From contig JAKLJY010000016.1 in NCBI GenBank assembly GCA_023150895.1, positions 28,244 to 92,243 on the forward strand: DNA of 64,000 bases. Reading direction: 5' to 3'. A program made the position numbers and the translations under genes. Shown here piece after piece: positions 16,259-26,100 of the stretch; position 1 is the stretch's first letter; every line of letters begins with the position of its first letter. Below the pieces are notes generated by a model. It was not told where the DNA came from. It did not search any database and saw nothing but the letters and a program-made list of their open reading frames with translations. Source of the DNA: Myxococcota bacterium (GTDB taxonomy: Bacteria > Myxococcota_A > Bradymonadia > UBA7976 > UBA1532).

Positions 16259-19152
16259 GCGGCGTCGAGGGGGCCCCAGCGCAGCTCGAACGGGCCGGAC
16301 TCGCCGTTCGCGCCGTCGACGATGATCGTCACGGTCTCCTCGGCTGCGCCGCTCGCGAACTCGACGCGCTCCGTCAGGGCGCCGTCCCGGCCGACTCGAC
16401 AGCTCGCGTTGGGCATCGCGCAGTCGTCGACCACGAAGAGCGAGAGGTCCCAACCGCGCTCCGGGATGGCCTCGACGAAGTAGGTCCGCCGGGGGTCGAG
16501 GGTCAGGCGGTAGACGACATCGCCGCTGCCGAGCGTCGAGTGCCCCGTGCACTGGTTGCCGTCGGGGAGCTGCGCGTCATCGTTTGCGCCCGCCGTGTTG
16601 GCCTGGAGGACGCCGCCCGCGCGGTCGAGGTTCTGGGCGCTGGCGCAGGTGTCGTTCGCGGGCGCGGGTGCCACCGGCTCGACGAGCACCTGGCCTTGCA
16701 CCCGCCCGCGCGCCTGCGGTCCGATGCCTTCGACGATCAGGAAGTACTCGCCGGCGGGGACCACGGGCAAATCGAAGCCCGTCCCGCAACCGAGCGCTCC
16801 ACCCGCCCCACACGCGGCGGCCAGGGAGACCCCGACGGCGAAGTCGGCGTACACCTGTGCGGACACGCGGCTCGGCGCGTCGAGCCGGAGACGGTACACG
16901 GCGTCCGGCCCGCTGGCCGGCAGGCACCCGGCGCCGAGGTCATCGGCGGCCCGGTCCAGATTCACGCGGATTCGCCCGAGGCCGTCTTGCAGTTCGAGGG
17001 CGACGGCCCCCCCGCAGGCGTCGTTGGCGGGCGGCGCCGCGAGCGGCAGCGTCGTCACGTCGAGGCGGTACTCGGGCCGGTCTCCGGGCTCGGTGCCGTC
17101 GATCAGGAAGGTCAGATCGCCCGCCCCTTCCACGGCGACCCGCACCTCAGCCGGATTGGCTTCGATCAGGTAGGGCGTGTCGGGCTCGTAACGGTCGTCG
17201 TTGCACGCGATCTCCGACGGGGCCGACGCGCACTCCGTCCGGACGCTGATGTGGGGATCGCCCAAGGTGCCGCCCGCTTCTCCAGTGACGCGAGCGACCA
17301 CCAGGCGCGGCTCCTCGAGCCTCAGCGTATAGGCGACGTCCCCGCCGTCGAGGTTCGCCGACGCGCAGCTCGCGGTCAGGATGTCGTCGGCGGCGGCAAC
17401 GGGCAAGCTGCCCGAGACGTGCGCCGTGCCGGCCGGATCGAGAACGAGGGGCGTCGCTTCGGCACAGAAGGCGCCCACGCGAGCGTTCGTGATCGCGAGA
17501 CGGACCTCGTAGCTGCCCGTCCCCGACGACGGTGTCAAGGCGAGGCAGTACACGCCCCGGAGCGACCGCCCGAGGGGGCCACCCTCCTGGCCGCGGGCCC
17601 ACTGCGTCGTCCCGACGACCGATTCGTCGCCACCATTCACGAGCGACGCCTCGAGCACGAGGTCCCCCGCCGTGACCCGTCCGCGAATGTCCAGGTTCTC
17701 GCCATCGGCGAGCTGAACGCACATCCAGTCGGCGTCCCCGGGGCAGGCGCGGCCGGTGATCGTCCGATCAATGGTCGGCGTCCCGGCGGGCCGCAGGTTG
17801 CGCGCGCTCGCGAGGTCGTCATCCGAGCCGCTCGCGTCGATGGCGTCGTCGACGCACGCCCCCGCCATCACGGGCTCGAGCCCGAGATCGAAAGCATAGC
17901 CGACGCTGCCCTGCGCGCCGCGCTGGAAGACCCGCGCCACGAGGTCCCGGTCGATGACGAACGGGCCGAACACGACGAGCTCGACGATTCCGGAAGCGTC
18001 GCCGACTGCGACGAGCGTGCCTTCCGCGTCGAGGATCTCGACGTCGAGCTCTGCGCCGAGTCCGTCGGCGCGGAGCGTCACCGTCCCCGCGGTGCTGCGC
18101 GGCAGCGTGAATCGGTAGTAGTCGTCGTCGCCCGGACAGCTCTGCGCGTCGAAGGCGCCGCCGCCCCCGAGGACTTCCGCGTTGTCGAGGGTGTCGTGGT
18201 CCTCGCCGGCATCGTCCTCGCACACCGGCGCGGTGCACGCGCCCGAGAGGCACGTCCGGTTGCCGAGGCAGTCCGCGTCGGACTCGCAGTCGACCTCGGC
18301 GCAGGCGCCGGCCCGGCAGATCTGCGTCCCGTCACACTCGTCGTCGGCGCCGCAGGGTCGACAGGCGCGATTACGGCCCGGTGCGCACACCTGCCCGACC
18401 GGGCAGTTGGCGTTCTCGGTGCAGGCCGCCGGCGCCGCGCAGCGCCCGGTGTCTTCCTCGCAGACGAGGCCTTCATTGCACTGACCACCCGCGGCCCGAC
18501 AATCGAACGGCGCGGTACAGCGGCGCGTCCGGATGTTGCAGATGTTCGGCGCGTTGCATTCGCGGCTGTCGTCGCACTCTTCCGGCTCGACACAGCGGAA
18601 GGTCTCGACATCGCAGGACGAGCGCCCGAAACAATCGCCGTCCGTCTGGCACTGACGGCACCGGCCGTCGAAGCAGCGGTCGTCGAGGCCATTGCCCGCG
18701 CACGCCGCGTCGTCGGCGCAGCCGTCCGCGCAGGCGCCGTCCTGGCAGATCCGACCGGCGAGGCACTGCTGATCGTTCGTGCAGGGGGACTGTTCGACAC
18801 AGTCGCCACGCGTGTCGCAAACGAGCTCTCGCTCGCAGGTACAGGGCCGGTCGGGCTCGACACCGCCGTCGACGGTGCCGCCGACCGGGGTGCCGCCGTT
18901 GCCGCCGGTGCCGCCGTTGCCGGCCGTGCCCCCGCCGTTGCCGCCGCCGCCCCCGACGATTTCGCCCCCCTCGCCGCCGCCGCCGGCAGGCTCGCCGCCG
19001 GTCTCGCCGCCGAAGCCTTCTGCGTCGGGCTTCGTCGTCGAACCGCCGCCGCCGTCGCCACCGCAGGCCGTCAGGAGACCGAGGCCGATCCCGAGGGTGA
19101 GCCGCAAGGCCCCCGTGTCCATCCATCCGCCACGTTCGCCACGCAGGCTCAT
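16249..19152 (-). CDS. Large Cys-rich lipoprotein with PPC-like beta domains
   Basis: A protein of 967 residues exported as a lipoprotein: the signal peptide ends in LLTAC. A Gly-rich linker (about 35-95) leads to a Cys-rich region (about 100-312) with repeats of the type CxxDxxC, GxxCxxGxC and CxxDADC, as in many myxobacterial surface lipoproteins. The rest (about 320-967) is a series of PPC-like beta sandwiches, each with a D-D/Y-Y-R-F-T-L strand and D-V-E-I-L-D-A type strands. The ATG at 19152 has GGAGAGG seven bases upstream and beats the internal ATG at 19122. It is a paralogue of the lipoprotein at 32032-35460. No enzyme motif was found; it probably sits on the outer membrane. Confidence 0.85.
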   Translation of the reverse strand: MSLRGERGGWMDTGALRLTLGIGLGLLTACGGDGGGGSTTKPDAEGFGGETGGEPAGGGGEGGEIVGGGGGNGGGTAGNGGTGGNGGTPVGGTVDGGVEPDRPCTCERELVCDTRGDCVEQSPCTNDQQCLAGRICQDGACADGCADDAACAGNGLDDRCFDGRCRQCQTDGDCFGRSSCDVETFRCVEPEECDDSRECNAPNICNIRTRRCTAPFDCRAAGGQCNEGLVCEEDTGRCAAPAACTENANCPVGQVCAPGRNRACRPCGADDECDGTQICRAGACAEVDCESDADCLGNRTCLSGACTAPVCEDDAGEDHDTLDNAEVLGGGGAFDAQSCPGDDDYYRFTLPRSTAGTVTLRADGLGAELDVEILDAEGTLVAVGDASGIVELVVFGPFVIDRDLVARVFQRGAQGSVGYAFDLGLEPVMAGACVDDAIDASGSDDDLASARNLRPAGTPTIDRTITGRACPGDADWMCVQLADGENLDIRGRVTAGDLVLEASLVNGGDESVVGTTQWARGQEGGPLGRSLRGVYCLALTPSSGTGSYEVRLAITNARVGAFCAEATPLVLDPAGTAHVSGSLPVAAADDILTASCASANLDGGDVAYTLRLEEPRLVVARVTGEAGGTLGDPHISVRTECASAPSEIACNDDRYEPDTPYLIEANPAEVRVAVEGAGDLTFLIDGTEPGDRPEYRLDVTTLPLAAPPANDACGGAVALELQDGLGRIRVNLDRAADDLGAGCLPASGPDAVYRLRLDAPSRVSAQVYADFAVGVSLAAACGAGGALGCGTGFDLPVVPAGEYFLIVEGIGPQARGRVQGQVLVEPVAPAPANDTCASAQNLDRAGGVLQANTAGANDDAQLPDGNQCTGHSTLGSGDVVYRLTLDPRRTYFVEAIPERGWDLSLFVVDDCAMPNASCRVGRDGALTERVEFASGAAEETVTIIVDGANGESGPFELRWGPLDAAQP

Positions 19153-19312
19153 TCTGAACCTCTCCATCTTTTGCCGGAGGGCCGGCCCCCGGCCCCGTTG
19201 CCGCGCGGCCACCGGAAAGGCGGCGTCGCGCACTCTCGGTACGTTACGCAGGGAGCGCACCCGGAATCAACCGAGGCGCGCCAGCCCCGCTCGCGTCGGG
19301 GAACGACGCCCC

Positions 19313-19942
19313 TCAGTCGAGCGGTGAGGTCGAGTACTCGAACCAGACCGGACGGCCGGGCCCCGCGTCGAACGAGACCTCGCCTTTATAATGAAGCGTC
19401 TTCCCGTTGCATTCGAACTGGCCGGAACGTTCGGTCCCCTTCGTCGTGTCCGCCTGGTCCGAGCCCGGCGGTTGGAGCGCGCAGCGGGAGCCGGTCAGAA
19501 AAGCGGAAGCGGCCTGGAGTTCGGGCGACGCGGACTTCTTGCCGAAGGTGATGCGCCCGCCGGTGACACGACCATTCTCGGCGGCGAGCGAGACGACCAC
19601 CCCCTGGGCGTTTCGCCACGTCAGCGGCTGCGCGCCGTCCCGCTTCCAGTACTCTCCGAGCACCTCCCGGGCCACGTACTCGTCGACGAGTTTCGCCGGC
19701 GCCCCCACCGTCCCGTGCTCACGCAACCACGCCGTGTCGATCGCCGCGTCGGGCAACATGGCGTCCACCGGTGGGCGCACGCCCGCGTCCATCGGTGGCA
19801 GCGTGCCCGGCGCAGCCAGTGCCAGCGCGCCTGCATCGGGCCTCGGTTTCTGCGGCGGCGCGACCGCCGTGCTCTGCATCCACCAGACGAGGAGACCGAG
19901 CACGACCAGGACGGCAATCGAACCGAAGAGTTTCATCGACAT
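19313..19942 (-). CDS. Membrane-anchored protein of unknown function
   Basis: A protein of 209 residues. An N-terminal membrane anchor (about 4-22) is followed by a Pro/Ala-rich stretch and a globular domain of about 140 residues with two cysteines (SRCALQPP and FECNGKTLHYKGEVSF), which could form a disulfide in the periplasm. No family was recognised. The ATG at 19942 lies at the left edge of a 181-base divergent region facing the giant PKD gene. The Cys-rich lipoprotein gene follows 160 bases downstream on the same strand, so the two may share transcription. Confidence 0.65.
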   Translation of the reverse strand: MSMKLFGSIAVLVVLGLLVWWMQSTAVAPPQKPRPDAGALALAAPGTLPPMDAGVRPPVDAMLPDAAIDTAWLREHGTVGAPAKLVDEYVAREVLGEYWKRDGAQPLTWRNAQGVVVSLAAENGRVTGGRITFGKKSASPELQAASAFLTGSRCALQPPGSDQADTTKGTERSGQFECNGKTLHYKGEVSFDAGPGRPVWFEYSTSPLD

Positions 19943-20123
19943 GGGGGGCCCGCTTTCAGTTCGACTGTAATATTGAACCGCCGTTGACCGAACATCGAGC
20001 GGAATAGTACCTTTTCGATCTGTCAGGAGTAGTTTTTCGAATCCGCCTCAGGCGATCAGTCGGAACAAGCGGCGACTCCAACCGGAGTTGCCCGTACCTC
20101 GAACCAGGCACCGGAGAGAACGA
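19943..20123. promoter_or_regulatory. Divergent intergenic region of the surface locus
   Basis: A 181-base region between the anchored-protein gene (minus) and the giant PKD gene (plus). It is clearly less GC-rich than the coding sequence around it (TAATATTGAA, GGAATAGTACCTTTTCGA, AGTAGTTTTTCG). For the plus strand, TTGACC at 19984-19989 with TAGTAC 15 bases later is a weak promoter candidate. A Shine-Dalgarno GGAGAG lies just before the ATG at 20124. The true promoter elements are not certain. Confidence 0.35.
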
Positions 20124-23100
20124 ATGTCCAGAGCAGCGACCCGGGCGATGAAGTGGGCCTTCGTCGGCGCAATGGCCACCGCCGCGCCGGCGGCGGCCGA
20201 GACGGTCGTCATCGTCCCCTACGCGCAGCAGAACAAGGACCTCCCGCATCCGGCACACTCCGGAGCACCGATCACCCTGAAGGCGATCGTCCGGGGCCTG
20301 ACCTGCGACCAGGGGTACGACGTCACGTGGGACGTCAACCTCGACCGGCAGTACACGGCGGCGGACGGTACCGTGCGCTACGGCCGCACCCAGAACACCC
20401 TCTGGGACATCGGCCGGACGTGGACGGTGCCGGTCGTGCAGTTCGACCAGCCGCAGAACGTCGGCGTGCAGGTCCGCAACGTCTGCAACAACCAGATCTA
20501 CTCGGGCTCGTTCCCGCTCTATATCTACGCGTTCCAGCCCTCGAACGATCCGCGTCAGTGGACGCGCGACCAGCTCGACATCATGGGCTCGATGGCGGTC
20601 CAGGAGACGCTCTGGTACCTGCATCGCCAGACGTGGTTCTACAACAACGACCGTGGCGCCAACGCGTCCACGATCAAGGGTCGCTTCGGCCAGTCCTACG
20701 TCTCCATGGACGGCACCGGCATCTGGGCGATGACCATCAACGGTCACCTGCCGGCGTTCCCCCCCGGGACGATCGACCGCCGCGACCAGAACAACGTCGC
20801 CCAGCCCTTGCCGAACGGCTGGGAAGTCGCCAACGACCGTCGATGGAACGACGACCCGTATGCAGAAACGGTCCTGCGGTGGTCGAACGACCTGACCCAC
20901 CAGGCCCAGAATTACCGCGCCGTGCCCGCCGATGACGAGGCGTCGACCTGCGGCTACAATGCGCAGCGTCAGGCCATCGCCTGCAACCGGACGGCCAGCC
21001 CCGCCGACGGGCGCGGCTGGACGCTGGCCGCCGAAGGTGAACACTCCTACAGCCAGGGCATGCAGCTCGGCGGGTACGCGACGCTGCTCCCGGCGCTCGG
21101 CGGTATCCCCGTCCAGGAAGGCCAGGCCAAGGGCCGCAAGTACGAGTGGCTCGTGCAGCAGGTCGTCGACTACCTCGGCGGTATCCAGATTGACGGCGGA
21201 ACCGGTGTTGGCGGCTGGTACTACCACTGGCTCGACGGTAACTACCACTGCGGCTACAACGACGGCTCGACGACACAGTGGGCGCTCGTCGGCCTCGAGT
21301 CCGCCGAGGTCACGGGCCGTCCGTTCGGCATCGTGGTGAACAACCGGCACAAGTACCGCGTCGCCGAGAGCCTCGTGCGCATGATCGGCGGCGACGGCAG
21401 CGCCGGCTATCGGTGCGGGTACACGTCCAACTTCCAGCTGACCGGCGGCGCGATCCTCGGTGCCCGGTGGCTCGGCGTCCACGCCATGCCCTCGGACAAC
21501 GTCGTGCCGTTCCCGAACGATTCCGGCTACACGCGCGCCCAGCTCCGCAGCGTCTTCGACCGGTATCTCGAGTTCACCCGCGCCAACTGGAACTCCAACA
21601 GCCTCGCCGCCCACGGCGGCGGGTGGACGACTCGGCTCTGGCGTGGCGGCGACCCCTACTGCGGCAATCTCAACCGCGTCTACAACACCGACGACAACGC
21701 AGCGATCCGCTGCGGCAACACCTACGCCGCATACTCCCACCAGAAGGGCTATCGCACGGCGAGCCCGGAGCAGACCATCGCGGGCCACGACTGGTATCGC
21801 GAGTTCCTGATCTATTACATCCGCGCGCTCAATCGCGGCGTCGACGCCGGCAACGGCGTCGGTGGCCAGTACGGGATTCACGGCCGTCTCGTGGACAACT
21901 TCTGCAACGGCGCAGACGGTCACAGCGTCACGTGCGCATACGGCGCGCCGTTCATGTCTTCCTCCGCCGCCGGCCTGATCCTCACGCCGACGATCTTCAA
22001 CCCGAAGCCGGTGGCCGTGGCCCGCGTGAACGGCCCGAACTCGGTCACGGCGACGGTCGTCGAAGGCTGCGTGGGCGGCAACAACGGTACCGTCAACCTG
22101 CTGCACGACCAGAGCTTCCACCCCAACCCGTCCGCCTCGATTCTGCTCTACCAGTGGGACGTCGACGCGAGCAACGGCCTCTGGTGGGAGAACAACGGCC
22201 AGCCGGATTTCCAGAGCAACGACCGCGCCGCGGCATTCACCTACCGGTACCTTCGCGCCGGCGTCTACACCGCGACCCTGCGGGTCGTCGACAACGGGCT
22301 CAACGACGCGCAGCAGACGAAGACCGCCACGGTCACGGTGACGGTCAACGCGGCCGCCAACGTGGCCCCCACCGCCGCCTCGGGCGGCCCCTACGTCGTC
22401 GAGGTCGGCGGTGCCCTCCAGCTCGCCGGAACCGCCACCGACGGCAACCAGGCCTGCGGCCAGCAGATCACGGTCGCGTGGGACCTGAACAACGCCAACA
22501 CCTGGAACGCCGCCGCCGCGACGAACGGCGTCATCGCCTGGGCCGCCCTGCAGAATCTTCCGCGCGCCCCGCAGACCATCCCGCTCCGCCTCCGCGTGCG
22601 GGACGCCGCGAACAGCGAGGCCATCAGCGCGACCACGATCACCATCTACCCGACCGACCCCGTCGCCAACGGGAGCGCGGTGCCGAACCCCGCGGCCTGC
22701 AACCAGGACATCACGTTCAACGGCGGCAACAGCTTCCATCCGAACCCGAACCGCTCCATCGCGACCTACGAGTGGGACGTGAACGGCGACGGCACCTACG
22801 ACGGCGGCGGCCGCAACCCCACGTTCGTCTATCGCTACCCCGCGTTCGGCACCTACACCGTGACCCTCCGCGTGACGGACGACCTCGGTCGCCGGAACAC
22901 CACGCAGTTCCAGGTGCAGGTCAACCAGGGCAACCTCGCCCCCGTCGCCCGGACGTCGCGCGCCAACTACGAGGTCCTCGAGGGTGACAACCTCACCCTC
23001 GACGGCGCCGGGTCTTCGGACGCCAACGTCGCCTGCGGTGACTCCATCGTCGCTTACGAGTGGGACATCAACGGCGACGGCGACTTCAACGATGCCGGCG

Positions 23101-26100
23101 TCGACACGACGGGCGTGCGCCCGGTCATCGCGTGGGGCGTTCTGAACACCCTGCGGAAGTGGGCCGATCCCGTGACCGGCCTGCCGAACAACACGATCAC
23201 CCTGCGCGTCCGCGACGAATTCGGCGCGGAGGCCCGGATCAACGCGACGATCACCATCTTCCAGGCCGCGCCCATTCCGGTCGTCGTCCAGTCGCCGAAT
23301 CCGGCGCCGATCAACCTGGTCACCGGTTTCTCGAACCCGACGCTCAACGGTCAGGAGAGTCGCTCCCCCATCCCGAACGTGAACATCGTCTCTTGGGACT
23401 GGGACCTCAACGACGACGGCGTCTTCGAGGTGCAGGGCCGAGCCAGCGTGGAGTTCGTCAAGGTCTTCAATCCGGTACCCCAGCCCAACAACATTCCCGC
23501 GACGTTCGTCCGCCTGCAGGTCACGGACAGCCAGGGCCGCCGGGCCAACGTCCGCTACCAGGTCGTCTATCGGGTCCCGCCGACGCCGCCCACGGCGGAC
23601 GCCGATCCGACGTCGCCCCCGGAGCGGAACTACCACATCCTCGTCGGGCAGGGTGTCGCCCTCGACCCCCGCCAGTCCTTCGACCCGGATGCGCGCGACT
23701 TCGGCGACTACATCCGGACCTACCGCTGGGACGTCAACGCCAACGTCAACGGCAATGCGGACTGGAACGTCACGGTCAATGACCCCAACGGCCAGCAGCA
23801 GAACGTCGTCTCCAACCTGACCTGGGCTCAGCTCAACAACTTCGGGGTCAACGGCCCCGGCCAGTCGACGCTGCTGCTCGAGGTCGAGGACACGACGAAC
23901 CTCCGCAACCGCGACACCGCCACGCTCAACGTCTATCCGGTCAACCCGATTGCCGTCGCGACGGCCAATCCGAACCCGGCCGCCTGCGGCGATACCATCA
24001 CGTTCGACGGCCGCGCCTCCGACCATGCCCACCCCGACATCCGGGTGGTCTCGTGGGCCTGGGACCTCGACGGCGACGGGCAGTACGACGACGGCGCCGG
24101 TCAGACGGTCACGCAGGCGTTCAACCGCTTCACGTTCAACCAGCCGATCCGCGTCGGCCTGCAGGTCACGGACAGCTCCGGCAACGTCGGGACGACGTCC
24201 CTGGACGTTTCGGTCGAGGCCGGCAATCACGCGCCCGTCGCGACGCCCGGCGGCCCGTACACGATCGTCCGCGGCGACGCGCTCAACCTGGACGGCCGCG
24301 GTTCGCTGGACCCCGACGCGGCCTGCGGCGACAGCATCGTCGACTACGCCTGGGACATCGGCAACAACGGCAGCTACGAGGTCTCGGGCGCCAACGCGGC
24401 CCAGACTGCCCGCACCTGGCAACAGCTCAACGATGCCGGCGTGAACAACGTCGGCGCCTACACCATTGCGCTTCGGGTCCGGGACCGCTTCGGCGTCCAG
24501 TCCGTGAGCACGGTGCAGCTCAACGTCATCAACGGACCGACGGCAGCGGCCGTGGCGATTCCTGGTGCGGTGGCCTGCAACGGCGAGGTGCTCTTCGACG
24601 GCAGCGGCTCCCGCACGGACGCGCCGGCCAACGACCCCGCGTTCGCCCTCGCCGCCTGGGAGTGGGATTTCGACGGCGATGGCCAGTACGAGACCAGCGG
24701 CGCGACGGTTCGCCGCGCGGTCGCCGGACTCGGCAACTCGGTCACGGTACGCTTCCGGGTCACGGATGCCTCCGGCCACCGGTCCGAGACGCAGGTCGTC
24801 GTCCAGCTGAACGTGCAGAACGTCGCCCCCAACGCCAACGCGGGTGGCCCCTACGTCACCGGTCCGGTGCCCGGCGGGTACGCGCCCGTCACCCTCGATG
24901 GCCGGGCGTCGACGGACCCGAACATGCCCTGCGATGCCATCGGCCGGTACCTCTGGGACGCCGACGACGACGGCGTCTTCGGGACGAACGACAACGCCCT
25001 CTTCGATCAGGCCGGCGTGCGGGACTACGAGGGCGCGACGGTTGCCGGCTTCCGCAGCCCGCGGTGGAACATCAACAACGTCTACCGCGTCGGCCTCCAG
25101 GTCTGCGACTCGAAGAACCCCGCCCTGTGTTCGGGGACGGCGTTCGCGAACGTCCGCGTCCTCGCCGAGGCGCCGCCCACCGGCGAGATCCTGAGCCCGC
25201 GGTCGTCCGACGCCGACTTCTGCGCCGGGGCCAATCCGTTCAACGTCTCGTTCCGCGTCGCTCACCCGACCGGTGCCCAGGTCACCGTCCGGGCGCGCGT
25301 CGGCGGTCAGGAGGTCGCTGGCCCCATCGTCGTGAACACCAACGCCAACGGTACGCCGGTCGACGGGACGATTCAGATCAACCCCGCCAACATCGCCGAA
25401 GGTCTGCGGAGCCTCGAGCTCGTGTTCCGCTCCGGCGTCGCGGCGGAGCAGGTCGTCAACGCCGGCGGCAACATCCTCTTCGACCGGACGGGCCCGACGG
25501 TCACCTTCGGAGCGCGTCCCGCGGCGAACGCCTGCTACCCGCTCAATCAGGTGCCGGCCCCCGAGTATCAGGTCAGCGACATGCTCGACCCGAACCCCGA
25601 GGTCGATCAGGCGACCTCCGAGGACGGCTGTGGCCGGACCCTGACGGTCAGCGCGACCGATCGGTGCGGCAACGTCGGCAGCGCCGCCCGGACCTACCTG
25701 ATCGCGGAGCAGCCCGAGGTCGCCATCAATGGCGCCGCCGAGGGTGCCCTGGTCAGCAGCGCCCGCATGACCTGGGCCGTGGAAGGCCCCGCCGGCTGTG
25801 CGCTGAACATTCAGGCGTTCCTCTCCCGAAACGGGGCCGCGCGCGCAGCGTATGTCGCCAACACCGAGATCCGCGATCCCGGCGCCTACGTCCTGACGCT
25901 CGAGATGACCAACTGCGCGCTCGTGCAGCGGCAGATCATCCGGACCTTCACGGTCAACGGTCCGCCGACCGCGGACGCCATCACGGCGGGGCATGTCAAC
26001 GCCGATCCGATGGTCCCCGGTGGCTACATCGTGGCCGAGGGCGGCGGGCTCCAGCTCGACGCGAGCGAGTCCCGGCCGCCGGAGGCCGGCGACAGCGTCA

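Noticed and set aside
19984..20012. Strong sigma-70 promoter for the PKD giant
   Set aside because: The -35 TTGACC is reasonable, but the spacing to TAGTAC is only 15 bases and -10 is poor, so it is listed only as a candidate within the intergenic region.
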